Assembly (NCBI GenBank): GCA_002082245.2
Contig: NBTC02000002.1
Span: 2,046,001-2,110,000, forward strand
Origin: Yersinia enterocolitica
GTDB lineage: Bacteria > Pseudomonadota > Gammaproteobacteria > Enterobacterales > Enterobacteriaceae
Length of the DNA stretch: 64,000 nucleotides
Direction of reading: 5' to 3'
The notes beneath the pieces are model-generated. The model ran no database searches and had not been told where the DNA came from. It saw only the letters and a list, made by a program, of their open reading frames with translations. Made by a program: the position numbers and the translations under genes. The stretch's first letter is position 1; the number at the start of each line of letters is the position of its first letter. This document shows positions 50,701 through 60,320 of this stretch, piece after piece.

Positions 50701-51211
50701 ACTGGCTATTATAAGCGGAGAGGTCTTCCTGAGCTGATTGTAAATCATCCAGCGTTTCATTTAGACGTGATTCCAATTGGCGCAGCGAATAATTCGCCAA
50801 TGACTCCCGAGTCAGCGTGTCAGCGGTACTATTCTTAAGCGCATCCAGCCCCTCTGTCGCCTGCCGTAATTTTGCGGGAGCTTGTGCCAGTTGTTGTTTA
50901 AGTTGACTGGCCTCTTGCTTGGTACGCTCAATGGTATCAAGGTATTCCAACGTTTTAGTTAGATCCTGCTGTGATAGCTTTTCCGCTGGCGACAATATTT
51001 TTTGTTTTGATAGTGTATCCAGTTGGCTTAATACCTCAGTGCGGGTCGGCACATCAATATTGATTCCAGATGCAAAAGTCGATGGCAAAGATATAAAGGC
51101 AATTATAAGCAGGGTAAGCATTGTCTGAAGGCGTAATAAAAATGCCCCCACTGACGTCATGACTGGCATGGATAAGGGTAAAGAATATTGATTATGGGAT
51201 CTGCTGCTCAT
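47759..51211 (-). CDS. mscK: Potassium-dependent mechanosensitive channel MscK
   Basis: Large MscS-family channel of 1150 residues (E. coli MscK/KefA 1120). A signal-like N-terminal helix (residues 25-48) is followed by a long periplasmic coiled-coil region to about 490, then about 11 membrane helices. The pore helix and MscS core carry LGFGLQEIFANFVSGLIILFERP near 940-960, then the cytoplasmic vestibule. It opens under hypo-osmotic stress in the presence of external K+. The extra N-terminal residues may mean a later ATG (MPVMTS) is used. Confidence 0.95.
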   Translation of the reverse strand: MSSRSHNQYSLPLSMPVMTSVGAFLLRLQTMLTLLIIAFISLPSTFASGINIDVPTRTEVLSQLDTLSKQKILSPAEKLSQQDLTKTLEYLDTIERTKQEASQLKQQLAQAPAKLRQATEGLDALKNSTADTLTRESLANYSLRQLESRLNETLDDLQSAQEDLSAYNSQLIALQTQPERVQSAMYNASMRLMQIRNQLNGLAPNQEVLRPTQQQELLTEQVMLNAQLDLQRKNLEANTTLQDLLQKQRDYTTAHINQLERYVQLLQEVVSGKRLILSEKTAKEAQAPNDATDIQNDPLVSRELTINKELSQRLINATKEGNTLVQQNIRVKNWLDRALQSERNLKEQITVLRGSLLLSRILYQQQLNLPAAGLITNMGPRIADLRLEQFEINQQRDQLFQGDDYIQTLMNDSKEKISPDVEDALGQIVDIRRELLDQLNKQLGNQLTLAINLQINQQQLLSVNESLQHTLTQQIFWVSSNKPMDWSWLKALPGALKSELSNFHFTLSPGDVLAGLIKSVVFLLPMLIVVGVIRSRYNIINKHLDRLAADVGQLKHDSQMHTPNAIMLTLLKVLPGALIILGFGYWCLRSDFNLSDFLWSLFQRLALFWLIFDLTYRMLSPGGITERHFMIAADRCAHYRRQMVRLGGALLPVIFWSELGEKSPLRLVDDVIGQIVIVIALALLALFVYPFCRDSWREKDSHAVRLVIVTAVAVTPIILIGLMMAGYFYTTLQLAGRWIDSLYLLFLWNIVYLTAIRGLGVAARRLAYRRAIARRQSLVKEGAEGGEPVEEPPLALDQINQQSLRLTTMALFLIFATCFYWIWADLITVISYLDSISLWHYTSTVAGASVAQAVTLGNMLVALMALVVAYVLTRNLPGLLEVVVLSRLQLRQGTSYAITTILTYLITAVGGITALSSLGVSWDKLQWLVAALSVGLGFGLQEIFANFVSGLIILFERPVRIGDTITIGTFSGNVSKIRIRATTITDFDRKEVIIPNKAFVTERLINWSLSDTITRIIIKVGVAYGSDLAKVKDVLLQAAHENPRVMVDPEPQVFFLNFGSSTLDHELRLYVRELRDRSYTVDELNRAIDKLCRDNDINIAFNQLEVYLHKPDGTEVQEVSRPLDKQGLPAEQSELGDTKPDLPDINKPLA

Positions 51212-51396
51212 ATTTGAACTTCATTTCAACAGAGAGGCTGAAATCCTATCACGTTCAGTCTCGAGTAATAATAAGAAAAATCTTTCAGAACGTGAATAGC
51301 TGTAATAATGCGGGCTGTTACGCAGTTGTTGTTGAATAGGATGTAACAACCAGCAATATCGGTTGATTCGGGGAAGAGCAGTAATCCCATTATTAC

Positions 51397-51753
51397 TTAG
51401 AATGTGAGAACTTTATCAGCGGCTAACGTCCATTGAGCCAACTCAACCAAAGTACCGATTTCTGCACCATCAACCAGCGTTAACCCAGTCACACCACGGG
51501 CATCGGCGCAAGTTTTGCATAATTTAACCGGAACATTCTGTGCTGTAAGAATCTCTAGCATCTGCTGTAAATTGTAACCTTCACGTGGTTGTTGCCCGTT
51601 AAGGCCAGCAATGACGGCATCAGACATTAAAAAAAGGCGTAAATCGAGATCGGCTTGTTGTTCTTTTAACGCAATAGATAAACGCAGAGCATTAAATAAT
51701 GACTCATGGCCATAGGCAGCCCCATTCGCAATCACAACCAGTGAACTACTCAT
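51397..51753 (-). CDS. DsrE/YchN-family protein
   Basis: 118-residue DsrE-fold protein nearly collinear with E. coli YchN (117). N-terminal VVIANGAAYGHESLFNALRL, central GYNLQQMLEILTAQNVPVKLCKTCADARG with two cysteines (CKTC), and C-terminal VELAQWTLAADKVLTF are visible. Related Dsr/Tus proteins relay sulfur; the YchN role is unproven. TGGAGG precedes the ATG. It starts 12 bp after the acrR stop and is probably co-transcribed with acrR, unlike in E. coli, where ychN is elsewhere. Confidence 0.85.
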   Translation of the reverse strand: MSSSLVVIANGAAYGHESLFNALRLSIALKEQQADLDLRLFLMSDAVIAGLNGQQPREGYNLQQMLEILTAQNVPVKLCKTCADARGVTGLTLVDGAEIGTLVELAQWTLAADKVLTF

Positions 51754-51765
51754 ATAAACCTCCAG

Positions 51766-52422
51766 TTAATCCGATGCTTTGCTATTTAGCCCTTTTCGCA
51801 ACGAAAGACTATGGCCTAGCATCTCCAGATAGGCATCAATTAATACCGGTGCCTCTTGTTTTATATCAAAACTTTCTGGCATAAAGAGCCAGTTTTCCAT
51901 CAAACCTGTAATATAAGCTTTCATGATAATCGCAGCTCGACGAGTATCAAGGTTGACGGGCAATTGATTTGCATCAATACAGTCTTGCAAAACCGATTCA
52001 ATTCGCTCATAACTAGCTAAATCAAGAACTTTACGCGCGTCATGGACTGAGGTCATCTCACCGATAAACTCACATTTATGGAATACAATCTCCATTAGTG
52101 CACGGCGTCGGCAATCCTCACGCGTAGAAACAAGAACATAGATGAGTATTTCACGCAGGATGCGGAGTGGATTATCGGGATATTTTGCCTGATACTCTAA
52201 TTCGAGCTGATCAATTTTAGACTCTGATAACTCCCAAACTTCGTTAAACAGGTCTACCTTATTCTTGAAGTGCCAATAAATTGCGCCTCGGGTTACGCCT
52301 GCGGCGGCGGCAATATCAGTAAGTGAAGTGCCGGAAACGCCATGCGCAGAAAACTCCCGCACTGCGGCATCAAGAATTTGTTGCCGGGTCTCTTCGGCTT
52401 GCTGTTTGGTTTTTCGTGCCAT
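51766..52422 (-). CDS. acrR: TetR-family repressor AcrR
   Basis: 218-residue (E. coli 215) ligand-responsive repressor of acrAB. N-terminal [44 protein letters not shown] segment at about 13-56. The C-terminal drug-binding domain is divergent, as usual. Divergent from acrA, with the AcrR palindrome in the shared 144-bp region. Confidence 0.95.
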   Translation of the reverse strand: MARKTKQQAEETRQQILDAAVREFSAHGVSGTSLTDIAAAAGVTRGAIYWHFKNKVDLFNEVWELSESKIDQLELEYQAKYPDNPLRILREILIYVLVSTREDCRRRALMEIVFHKCEFIGEMTSVHDARKVLDLASYERIESVLQDCIDANQLPVNLDTRRAAIIMKAYITGLMENWLFMPESFDIKQEAPVLIDAYLEMLGHSLSLRKGLNSKASD

Positions 52423-52450
52423 AGCGTTGTTTTTTCGAGGGGGTGCGATT

Positions 52451-52474
52451 TACATACATTCACGAATGTATGTA
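52451..52474. promoter_or_regulatory. AcrR operator
   Basis: 24-bp palindrome with half sites TACATACATT and AATGTATGTA around CACG. It differs from the E. coli AcrR box only in the centre. Lies between the divergent acrR and acrA starts, so it can control both. Confidence 0.92.
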
Positions 52475-52566
52475 CCATAGCACGCACATATAATTTACGC
52501 AGCAATGGGTTTTAAAGCTTGTGATCCATTGAATTAAATTAAAAATCGGACACTTGAGGTTTATCT

Positions 52567-53754
52567 ATGAGCAAAAACAGAGGGGTAATGCCTCTGGCTG
52601 CAATTCTGGTACTTTCAGGCAGCTTAGTACTTATAGGATGTAATGATAAAGATGCGGCGCAAGCCCATGCTCAACAGGCACCTGAAGTTGGTATTGTGAC
52701 ATTGAAAGCAGCACCACTGAATATCACAACCGAACTACCGGGCCGCACGTCCGCATTCCGTGTTGCAGAAGTTCGCCCACAAGTTAGCGGGATCATTCTT
52801 AAACGTAACTATGTTGAAGGCAGTGATGTCACCGCAGGAACATCACTTTATCAAATTGATCCAGCCACATATCAGGCCGCTTATGACAGCGCCAAAGGTG
52901 ATTTAGCGAAAGCACAAGCTGCCGCTGAAATTGCCCGCCTGACAGTGAATCGCTACAAACCATTACTGGGTACCAATTACATCAGTAAGCAAGAGTATGA
53001 CCAGGCTATGTCTGACTCAATGCAAGCTAATGCGAGTGTTCTGGCAGCAAAAGCGGCGGTAGAAACAGCGCGTATTAACCTGGCATATACTCAGGTTACG
53101 TCGCCAATCAGTGGGCGTACCGGTAAATCTTCAGTTACTGAAGGTGCATTGGTGACCAGTGGTCAGGCAACGGCAATGACCACAGTTCAGCAACTTGATC
53201 CGATGTATGTCGATGTGACTCAATCAAGCGATGAATTCTTGCGCCTGAAAAAAGAGCTGGCTGATGGCACGCTCAAGCAAGAAAACGGTAAGGCCAAGGT
53301 TCGCTTGTTACTGGAAAACGGCTCTGAATACGCAGAAACCGGTACTCTGGAATTCTCTGGTGTCACCGTCGATGAAACGACCGGTTCAATTACTATCCGT
53401 GCCATCTTCCCTAACCCGAACGAGGCGCTGCTGCCTGGCATGTTTGTTCGTGCCCGTTTGGATGAAGGTGTCAGACCTGATGCACTGTTGGTGCCTCAAC
53501 AAGGTGTGACGCGTAACCCACGTGGCGAAGCTACTGCTATGGTTGTCGGCGCAGATGACAAAGTTGAAATGCGCACGCTGGTTGCTAATCAGGCCATTGG
53601 TAATAAATGGTTGGTTACTGAAGGATTGAAAGCAGGTGATCGTCTTATTGTTTCCGGCTTGCAGAAAATCAGACCGGGCGTGCAGGTAAAAGTGCAGGAA
53701 GTTACTGACCCGGCGCAAAAAGCAGCTCCGGCTGATACAGCGAAGAAGTCTTAA
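52567..53754 (+). CDS. acrA: Multidrug efflux periplasmic adaptor AcrA
   Basis: Lipoprotein adaptor of the AcrAB-TolC pump, 395 residues (E. coli 397). The signal sequence ends in lipobox LIGC with lipidated C25. Then follow the lipoyl half-motifs (EVRPQVSGIILKRNYVEGSDV), the alpha-hairpin of about residues 100-170 that contacts TolC, and a beta-barrel/membrane-proximal region. TTGAGG precedes the ATG. It is followed 16 bp later by acrB. Confidence 0.97.
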   Translation: MSKNRGVMPLAAILVLSGSLVLIGCNDKDAAQAHAQQAPEVGIVTLKAAPLNITTELPGRTSAFRVAEVRPQVSGIILKRNYVEGSDVTAGTSLYQIDPATYQAAYDSAKGDLAKAQAAAEIARLTVNRYKPLLGTNYISKQEYDQAMSDSMQANASVLAAKAAVETARINLAYTQVTSPISGRTGKSSVTEGALVTSGQATAMTTVQQLDPMYVDVTQSSDEFLRLKKELADGTLKQENGKAKVRLLLENGSEYAETGTLEFSGVTVDETTGSITIRAIFPNPNEALLPGMFVRARLDEGVRPDALLVPQQGVTRNPRGEATAMVVGADDKVEMRTLVANQAIGNKWLVTEGLKAGDRLIVSGLQKIRPGVQVKVQEVTDPAQKAAPADTAKKS

Positions 53755-53770
53755 AAGGAGCCGGTAATTC

Positions 53771-56700
53771 ATGGCTAAGTTCTTTATAGATCGCCCTATT
53801 TTCGCTTGGGTTCTCGCCATCATTCTGATGTTGGCTGGTGCACTTGCGATAATGAAATTACCCGTTGCGCAATATCCAACCATTGCGCCACCGGCAATTA
53901 CAATCTCCGCCAACTATCCTGGCGCCGATGCGACTACTGTTCAGAATACAGTTACGCAGGTTATCGAACAGAACATGAACGGTATCGATAACCTGCTGTA
54001 TATGTCTTCCAGCAGTGATTCCTCCGGTAACGTTCAGTTGACGTTGACCTTTAACTCAGGCACTGACCCAGATATCGCTCAGGTTCAGGTCCAGAACAAA
54101 CTGCAATTAGCGATGCCATTACTGCCGCAAGAAGTGCAGCAGCAGGGCGTGAGCGTTGAAAAGTCCAGTAGTAGCTTCCTCATGGTTGCCGGCTTTATTT
54201 CTGAAGACGGCACCATGAAACAAGAAGATATCGCGGACTATGTGGGTTCTAACGTTAAAGATCCAATTAGCCGTACCGCCGGTGTGGGTGACGTTCAGTT
54301 ATTTGGTTCCCAATACGCAATGCGTATCTGGATGGATCCGCATAAACTGAATAATTTCAAACTGACACCGGTTGATGTTATTAATGCCATTAAAGTACAG
54401 AACAATCAGGTCGCAGCAGGCCAGTTAGGGGGGACTCCACCCGTACCTGGTCAAGAGCTGAACTCATCAATCATTGCGCAGACCCGTTTAACCAACGCAG
54501 AAGAATTCAGCCAGATCTTGCTGAAAGTGAATACTGACGGTTCGCAGGTTCGCCTGAAAGATGTGGCTATCGTTCAACTGGGTGCTGAAAGCTATAACAT
54601 CATCGCCCGTTATAATGGTAAACCTGCGGCAGGTATCGGTATTAAACTGGCAACCGGTGCTAACGCCCTGGACACCTCTGCTGCAGTAAAAGCTGAACTG
54701 GCAAAATTACAACCCTTCTTCCCGAATGGGTTGAAAGTGGTTTATCCGTACGACACCACCCCATTCGTTAAAATCTCTATTAACGAAGTGGTTAAAACAC
54801 TGGTTGAAGCTATCATTTTGGTGTTCCTGGTAATGTATCTGTTCTTGCAGAACTTCCGGGCAACATTGATTCCAACGATTGCAGTACCGGTCGTATTGCT
54901 GGGTACTTTCGCTATTCTCTCCGCCTTTGGCTATTCGATAAACACCCTAACGATGTTCGGGATGGTGTTGGCGATAGGTCTATTGGTAGATGACGCCATC
55001 GTGGTGGTAGAGAACGTCGAACGTGTGATGCAGGAAGAAGGGCTACCGCCGAAAGAAGCCACCAAAAAGTCTATGGAGCAAATCCAGGGCGCATTGGTGG
55101 GGATCGCGATGGTACTGTCGGCAGTATTTATCCCGATGGCCTTCTTTGGCGGCGCAACCGGGGCGATTTATCGTCAGTTCTCTATCACCATTGTTTCAGC
55201 CATGGTGCTCTCGGTTCTGGTGGCATTGATTCTGACACCCGCACTGTGCGCGACAATGCTGAAACCTATAACCAAAGGTGAACATGGGCCGAGTACCGGC
55301 TTCTTCGGTTGGTTTAACCGCATGTTCGAGAAAAGCACCCATCACTACACTGACAGCGTTGCCAACATTTTGCGCAGCACTGGCCGTTATCTGCTGATCT
55401 ATCTGCTGATAGTGATTGGTATGGGCGTGTTGTTCCTACGCTTGCCGACATCATTCTTACCAGAAGAAGATCAGGGTGTATTCCTGACCATGGTGCAAAT
55501 GCCTGCGGGTGCGACGCAAGAACGTACTCAGAAAGTGCTAAATCAGGTTACTGACTATTATCTCGACAAAGAAAAAGACGTGGTTAACTCTGTATTTACC
55601 GTTAACGGCTTCGGTTTCAGTGGTCAGGGTCAGAACACGGGTCTGGCATTCGTCAGTCTGAAAAACTGGGATGAGCGTCCGGGAGAACAGAACAAAGTTC
55701 CAGCAATTGTCGGCCGCGCATCTGCTGCCTTCTCGCAAATCAAAGACGGTTTGGTCTTCGCCTTTAACTTGCCAGCGATTGTGGAGTTGGGTACTGCTAC
55801 CGGCTTTGACTTCCAGTTAATTGATCAGGGTAACGTCGGCCATCAGAAATTAACTGAAGCGCGTAACCAACTGCTCGGTATGGCGGCGCAACACTCAGAT
55901 ATGCTGGTCGGTATGCGGCCGAACGGACTGGAAGATACACCTCAGTTCAAAGTGGAAGTTGATCAGGAAAAAGCACAGGCTCTTGGTGTTTCGATTTCCG
56001 ATATCAATACCACGCTCGGTTCAGCGATGGGCGGCAGTTACGTAAACGACTTTATCGACCGTGGTCGTGTGAAGAAAGTTTATGTACAAGCTGATGCGCC
56101 TTTCCGTATGTTACCGGGTGATATCGATAAGTGGTATGTCCGTAACAACACCGGTCAGATGGTATCGTTTAATACTTTCTCCACCGCGAAATGGGAATAC
56201 GGCTCACCTCGACTTGAACGTTATAACGGTCTGCCATCCATGGAAATTCTGGGTCAGGCAGCTCCGGGTAAAAGTACCGGTGAGGCAATGGACCTGATGC
56301 AGGATCTGGCGTCTAAATTGCCAAGCGGCATCGGTTATGACTGGACCGGCATGTCTTATCAAGAACGTCTGTCAGGTAACCAGGCTCCCGCGTTGTATGC
56401 CATCTCACTGATTGTGGTGTTCTTATGTCTGGCTGCGCTGTATGAAAGCTGGTCGATTCCATTCTCAGTTATGTTGGTGGTACCGCTGGGTGTTGTGGGC
56501 GCGTTACTGGCGGCCTCTCTGCGTGGGCTCAATAACGACGTTTACTTCCAGGTAGGCTTATTGACCACTATCGGACTATCGGCCAAGAACGCCATCTTGA
56601 TTGTTGAGTTTGCTAAAGACTTAATGGACAAAGAAGGGAAAGGTTTGGTGGAATCAACCTTGGAAGCAGTACGTATGCGTCTGCGACCAATTCTGATGAC

Positions 56701-56923
56701 GTCATTAGCCTTTATCCTAGGGGTTCTGCCACTGGTTATCAGTAGTGGCGCAGGTTCTGGTGCACAGAATGCGGTAGGTACAGGTGTTATGGGCGGGATG
56801 GTAACCGCAACTGTACTGGCTATCTTCTTTGTTCCGGTCTTCTTCGTGGTGGTTCGCCGTCGCTTTAGTCGAAAAAACGAAGATGTAGAACACTCGCATG
56901 CGGTTGACCATAAGGCCAAGTAA
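53771..56923 (+). CDS. acrB: RND multidrug efflux transporter AcrB
   Basis: 1050-residue inner-membrane proton/drug antiporter (E. coli 1049). N-terminal [20 protein letters not shown], the proton-relay pair D407/D408 in [13 protein letters not shown], and the matching lysine in [15 protein letters not shown] near 940 are present, with two large periplasmic loops. AAGGAG precedes the ATG. It ends at a strong terminator. Confidence 0.98.
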   Translation: MAKFFIDRPIFAWVLAIILMLAGALAIMKLPVAQYPTIAPPAITISANYPGADATTVQNTVTQVIEQNMNGIDNLLYMSSSSDSSGNVQLTLTFNSGTDPDIAQVQVQNKLQLAMPLLPQEVQQQGVSVEKSSSSFLMVAGFISEDGTMKQEDIADYVGSNVKDPISRTAGVGDVQLFGSQYAMRIWMDPHKLNNFKLTPVDVINAIKVQNNQVAAGQLGGTPPVPGQELNSSIIAQTRLTNAEEFSQILLKVNTDGSQVRLKDVAIVQLGAESYNIIARYNGKPAAGIGIKLATGANALDTSAAVKAELAKLQPFFPNGLKVVYPYDTTPFVKISINEVVKTLVEAIILVFLVMYLFLQNFRATLIPTIAVPVVLLGTFAILSAFGYSINTLTMFGMVLAIGLLVDDAIVVVENVERVMQEEGLPPKEATKKSMEQIQGALVGIAMVLSAVFIPMAFFGGATGAIYRQFSITIVSAMVLSVLVALILTPALCATMLKPITKGEHGPSTGFFGWFNRMFEKSTHHYTDSVANILRSTGRYLLIYLLIVIGMGVLFLRLPTSFLPEEDQGVFLTMVQMPAGATQERTQKVLNQVTDYYLDKEKDVVNSVFTVNGFGFSGQGQNTGLAFVSLKNWDERPGEQNKVPAIVGRASAAFSQIKDGLVFAFNLPAIVELGTATGFDFQLIDQGNVGHQKLTEARNQLLGMAAQHSDMLVGMRPNGLEDTPQFKVEVDQEKAQALGVSISDINTTLGSAMGGSYVNDFIDRGRVKKVYVQADAPFRMLPGDIDKWYVRNNTGQMVSFNTFSTAKWEYGSPRLERYNGLPSMEILGQAAPGKSTGEAMDLMQDLASKLPSGIGYDWTGMSYQERLSGNQAPALYAISLIVVFLCLAALYESWSIPFSVMLVVPLGVVGALLAASLRGLNNDVYFQVGLLTTIGLSAKNAILIVEFAKDLMDKEGKGLVESTLEAVRMRLRPILMTSLAFILGVLPLVISSGAGSGAQNAVGTGVMGGMVTATVLAIFFVPVFFVVVRRRFSRKNEDVEHSHAVDHKAK

Positions 56924-56962
56924 ACCTTACGTCACCACAATTGATGAAATACATCATTAAGA

Positions 56963-56996
56963 AAACCCGCAGACTTAGGTTTGCGGGTTTTTTATT
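56963..56996 (+). terminator. acrAB terminator
   Basis: AAACCCGCA (56963-56971) / TGCGGGTTT (56982-56990), continued by a T-run to about 56993. Confidence 0.93.
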
Positions 56997-57035
56997 TTCT
57001 GTACTTGAAACTCAAAAGTGAATAGCGCATAATTA

Positions 57036-57057
57036 TTGTTATAGTATAACATAACAA
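57036..57057. promoter_or_regulatory. Putative Zur operator before rpmE2-rpmJ2
   Basis: TTGTTAT (57036-57042) and ATAACAA (57051-57057) form perfect outer arms, with GTTATAGTATAAC nested inside. This resembles the enterobacterial Zur consensus (TGTTATANTATAACA) and lies about 12 bp before the rpmE2 start, so Zur with zinc would block expression. Confidence 0.85.
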
Positions 57058-57068
57058 TTGGAGTTTTT

Positions 57069-57329
57069 ATGAAACCCGGCATCCACCCTAACTACCGGAC
57101 AGTGGTTTTTCACGACACCAGCGCAGATACCTATTTCACCGTGGGTTCCACCATTGCCACAGCACGCACCATTGAGCGCGATGGGCAGACCTATCCTTAT
57201 GTCACGCTGGATATCTCCTCAGCCTCACATCCGTACTACACCGGTAAACAAAAAGAGTTCTCCAAAGAAGGCAGTACTGCGCGCTTCAATCAACGTTTTG
57301 GTCGCTTCTTGACTAAAAAAACCAGCTAA
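57069..57329 (+). CDS. rpmE2: Alternative 50S ribosomal protein L31 type B
   Basis: 86-residue zinc-independent L31 (YkgM type) with [16 protein letters not shown] and [15 protein letters not shown]...RFNQRFGRF. It lacks the CxxC zinc ligands of ordinary L31, so it can replace it during zinc starvation and free the metal. TTGGAG precedes the ATG. It is co-transcribed with rpmJ2, 15 bp downstream, behind a Zur-like palindrome. Confidence 0.96.
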   Translation: MKPGIHPNYRTVVFHDTSADTYFTVGSTIATARTIERDGQTYPYVTLDISSASHPYYTGKQKEFSKEGSTARFNQRFGRFLTKKTS

Positions 57330-57344
57330 TCCTGAGAGTTAATC

Positions 57345-57488
57345 ATGCAAGTATTGAGTTCATTACGTTCAGCTAAAAACCGTCATCCCGATTGTAAAAT
57401 CGTTCGTCGCCGTGGTCGGGTATACGTTATTTGTAAAAGTAATCCACGTTTTAAAGCAGTTCAGGGAGGGACTCATAAGAAGCGTTGA
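57345..57488 (+). CDS. rpmJ2: Alternative 50S ribosomal protein L36 type B
   Basis: 47-residue protein beginning [17 protein letters not shown] and containing [19 protein letters not shown], collinear with E. coli YkgO (46). The full zinc-ligand set of canonical L36 is missing, as in the type B form. The second gene of the Zur-linked rpmE2-rpmJ2 pair; GAGAG lies just before the ATG. Confidence 0.95.
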
Positions 57489-57530
57489 TTTTGATTTGGT
57501 TTTTAGCCCATCAGTTGATGGTATTGATAA

Positions 57531-57558
57531 GCCCCGTTACTGCCCAACGGGGCTTTTT
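57531..57558 (+). terminator. rpmE2-rpmJ2 terminator
   Basis: GCCCCGTT (57531-57538) / AACGGGGC (57546-57553) followed by T5. Confidence 0.92.
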
Positions 57559-57654
57559 CATGTTAAAGAAGAGAGTTATCAACCAAGGTCAAGTACTCAG
57601 CCTCTGACCAAAATCAAAGACTGAGCACTAGCCACTTTGTTTATTGGTTTATAG

Positions 57655-58533
57655 TTACTTCATACTGTTCACAATGGTATCTACATTGTGTTTAAAAGCT
57701 TCAGCATAGGTTGCTGCCGGGCCACCGGTTGCGGATAAGGCTTCAGGGTAAAGCTCACCACCAGCTTTAGCACCACTGGCTGCGGCAATCTGTTTTACTA
57801 AACGTGGATCAGTCTGATTTTCAATAAAATACGTTTTTATTTTCTCTTGTTTGATCTGTTTAATTAGCGCGGCTACATCGCTGGCACTGGCTTCAGCCTC
57901 AGTGGAGAATCCGACGGGCGATAAGAAGTTAACCCCATACTCTTGGCTAAAATAGCCGAAAGCATCATGGCTGGTCAGGACCTTACGCTTATCTATCGGG
58001 ATCGTGGCAAACTGAGCTTTCGCATAAGCATCCAGTTTTTCCAATTGCTGAATGTATTCTCCACCACGTTTACGGAAATAATCAGCATCCTCAGGATCGG
58101 CGACAATCAATGCATTCATTACGTTGTTGGCATACTTGATACCATTCGCCATGCTGTTCCATGCGTGGGGGTCCGTCACCCTCTTTCCCTCTTCATCCAT
58201 TTTACGCGTATCGATCCCGGTTGAGGCGACAACGACCTGCCCTTTATAGCCAGAAGCACTGATCAAACGCTCCAACCACCCTTCAAGCCCTAGCCCGCTG
58301 ATAAACACTACATCAGCGTTAGATAACTGTTTACTATTTTTCGGCATCGGTTCAAAACTATGGGGATCCCCATCCGGGCCGACCAATGTCACCACATTGA
58401 CATGCTCGCCCCCCACCTGCTGGACGATATCGCCTAAAATAGAAAAACTGGCTACAGCTTCAACAGTTTTTGCCATCGCCAATGGGCTAGACAGTAGGGC
58501 AGCTACCGCCAAACTAATAGGTAAACGCTTCAT
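57655..58533 (-). CDS. Metal ABC transporter substrate-binding protein (ZnuA/TroA family)
   Basis: Cluster A-I periplasmic binding protein of 292 residues with a signal peptide (cleavage near AMA-KTVEA). Predicted metal ligands are H58 (DPHSFEP), H123 (DPHAWNS), H189 (TSHDAFGYF) and E260 (GGELYPEALS). Three histidines plus one acid favour zinc, though manganese is possible. It lacks the His-rich loop of ZnuA. Third transporter gene of a leftward operon with permease and ATPase. Confidence 0.88.
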   Translation of the reverse strand: MKRLPISLAVAALLSSPLAMAKTVEAVASFSILGDIVQQVGGEHVNVVTLVGPDGDPHSFEPMPKNSKQLSNADVVFISGLGLEGWLERLISASGYKGQVVVASTGIDTRKMDEEGKRVTDPHAWNSMANGIKYANNVMNALIVADPEDADYFRKRGGEYIQQLEKLDAYAKAQFATIPIDKRKVLTSHDAFGYFSQEYGVNFLSPVGFSTEAEASASDVAALIKQIKQEKIKTYFIENQTDPRLVKQIAAASGAKAGGELYPEALSATGGPAATYAEAFKHNVDTIVNSMK

Positions 58534-58561
58534 TTAACTCTCCTTTAACGACCGGTACTTC

Positions 58562-59419
58562 TTAACGGCGCGCGGTTGCTAAAACACCACCACGCGTTCC
58601 AAATAAAATAGATACAAAGAAAATCAGGCTGGCGCTAAGGACTATTGCCGGCCCGGCAGGTAACGAGGCGTAATAAGACCACAACAAGCCGACAAAACTG
58701 GCAACCATGCCGATGGCCATGGCAATACCTAATGTATGAGGAAGATTTTTGGCCCAAAAACGGGCACTGGCAGCAGGCAACATCATTAATCCTACCGACA
58801 TCAGGGTGCCAAGAATCTGAAACCCGGCGACCAGATTGATAACCACCAGCGATAAAAACAGAGCGTGGACCACCATCAGCCAGCGCCCCATACTGACCCG
58901 TAGAAAGACAGGGTCGAATGACTCAATCACCAGTGCGCGATAAATCGCCGCTAAAGCCAACATCGAGACCGTCGTGATAACGCCGACCATGGTCATGGCA
59001 CTGACATCAACAGCCAAAATAGAACCAAATAACACATGGAGCAGATCCATGCTCGAGCCACGTAGAGAGACCAGCGTGACCCCCAATGCCAGCGAGCCCA
59101 GATAGAAACCGGCAAAGCTGGCATCTTCTCTTAATAGTGTTCGTCGGCTGACCCAACCGGACAACATAGCAACCGCTAATCCGGCAATAAACCCACCCAC
59201 GCCCATTGCCACCAGTGACATTCCTGAAATGAGGTAACCGATAGCCGCTCCCGGCAATACCGCGTGAGATAGAGCATCCCCCACCAGGCTCATTCGCCGT
59301 AATAACAAGAAAACCCCTAAAGGAGCTGAACTGAGTGACAAAGCCAGACAGGCGACTAATGCCCGCCGCATAAAGCCAAAATCTACAAAAGGATCAGCAA
59401 ATAAATGGAACAATGTCAT
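58562..59419 (-). CDS. Metal ABC transporter permease (ABC-3/ZnuB-like)
   Basis: 285-residue membrane protein with about eight helices. It has the family loop LLRRMSLVGDALSHAVLPGAAIGYL near residues 40-64, which contains the ATPase-coupling segment. The ATG at 59419 overlaps the ATPase stop by one base (TGATG), the clear start; a longer frame upstream is not used. It forms the pore of the Zn/Mn importer encoded by this operon. Confidence 0.9.
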   Translation of the reverse strand: MTLFHLFADPFVDFGFMRRALVACLALSLSSAPLGVFLLLRRMSLVGDALSHAVLPGAAIGYLISGMSLVAMGVGGFIAGLAVAMLSGWVSRRTLLREDASFAGFYLGSLALGVTLVSLRGSSMDLLHVLFGSILAVDVSAMTMVGVITTVSMLALAAIYRALVIESFDPVFLRVSMGRWLMVVHALFLSLVVINLVAGFQILGTLMSVGLMMLPAASARFWAKNLPHTLGIAMAIGMVASFVGLLWSYYASLPAGPAIVLSASLIFFVSILFGTRGGVLATARR

Positions 59420-60153
59420 CAGTTGATAACCCTTTGCTGTTCGGGTTGAGGAGCCAGAGAAGAGAGTGCGCAAGATGAGCTGTGGCAGTGATGCCATTGC
59501 GCCAGAACCTGCTCAGATGAGTCCCAACAGTTACCAAGAGGTGTCAACCACAAGGCGCGGGGGAAATGTTCAGCGACCATCGACATATCGTGTAAGACAG
59601 CAATAATCGTCCGCCCCTCATCGTGTAACCGATGAATAACATCGAGTAACAGCCGCACGGTCTGGCTATCAATACCGGTAAAAGGCTCATCCAGTAATAT
59701 CAGTTGTGCTTGTTGCACTAAAAGACGGGCAAACAGCACCCGCTGTAACTGCCCGCCGGAAAGCTCAGCGACGGGTTGGCGCGCCATTTCCGGCATACCG
59801 ACCGTGTCTAATGCCTTTTTGATTCGTTGCCGTGATTGATGATTAATGCCCCCTAGTAGCCCACTTTGGGGCCAGCATCCCATCGCCACGACATCCTGAA
59901 CGACAATGGGGAACTGTTTATCTAACTCAGCTTGCTGTGGGAGATAGGCTATTTGAGGGCGATCTTCTCCGGTAAAAGTTATTTCCCCCATCACTGCGGG
60001 TTGTAAATCTGCCAATGTTTTAAGTAGGGTTGATTTACCCGCTCCATTTGCCCCAATAATGGCCGTGAGAGACCCGGCAGCAAAACCACCATTAATTGGC
60101 GGGGTAAGTGCATGCCGATCATATCCAATCTCAATATTTCTCAACTTTATCAT
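59419..60153 (-). CDS. Metal ABC transporter ATP-binding protein (ZnuC/MntB-like)
   Basis: 244-residue ATPase with Walker A GANGAGKST at 34-42, Q-loop AYLPQQAELDK, signature LSGGQLQRVLFARLL, Walker B LILLDEPFTGID and switch VLHDMS. The ATG at 60153 overlaps the stop of an upstream 48-codon frame (ATGA) and the family N-terminus MIKLRNIEIGYD starts here. It energises the adjacent permease and probably imports zinc under Zur control. Confidence 0.9.
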   Translation of the reverse strand: MIKLRNIEIGYDRHALTPPINGGFAAGSLTAIIGANGAGKSTLLKTLADLQPAVMGEITFTGEDRPQIAYLPQQAELDKQFPIVVQDVVAMGCWPQSGLLGGINHQSRQRIKKALDTVGMPEMARQPVAELSGGQLQRVLFARLLVQQAQLILLDEPFTGIDSQTVRLLLDVIHRLHDEGRTIIAVLHDMSMVAEHFPRALWLTPLGNCWDSSEQVLAQWHHCHSSSCALSSLAPQPEQQRVIN

Positions 60154-60296
60154 GGCAATATATTCGCCCAATAAATAGCTCCCCACAGCAGCAAGCAAAG
60201 TAAGGCGACGCCAGAGATGCGCTGTAATGACGAAAGTGAGAACAATGTCCAGTAGGAAGGCTGGTTTAACCAGGTAAGGAAAGCGTGTTTATTCAT
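60150..60296 (-). CDS. Small single-helix membrane protein at head of metal-transporter operon
   Basis: 48-residue open frame starting MNKHAFLTWLNQPSYW and continuing into a hydrophobic stretch GVALLCLLLWGAIYWANILP at residues 29-48. The stop TGA overlaps the ATPase ATG as ATGA, arguing for real translation and coupling. It lies directly downstream of the Zur-like palindrome. An in-frame ATG at 60311 would add five residues; neither start has a strong ribosome site. I do not recognise the protein. It could be a leader or a small accessory subunit of the importer. Confidence 0.6.
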   Translation of the reverse strand: MNKHAFLTWLNQPSYWTLFSLSSLQRISGVALLCLLLWGAIYWANILP

Positions 60297-60320
60297 AGTA
60301 GAACAGAGCATGTGTTTTCA

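Noticed and set aside
53386..53913. 175-residue open frame on the minus strand
   Set aside because: Antisense to the acrA-acrB junction; no motif.
59420..59497. N-terminal extension of the metal permease
   Set aside because: It lies within the ATPase gene; the TGATG overlap fixes the start at 59419.
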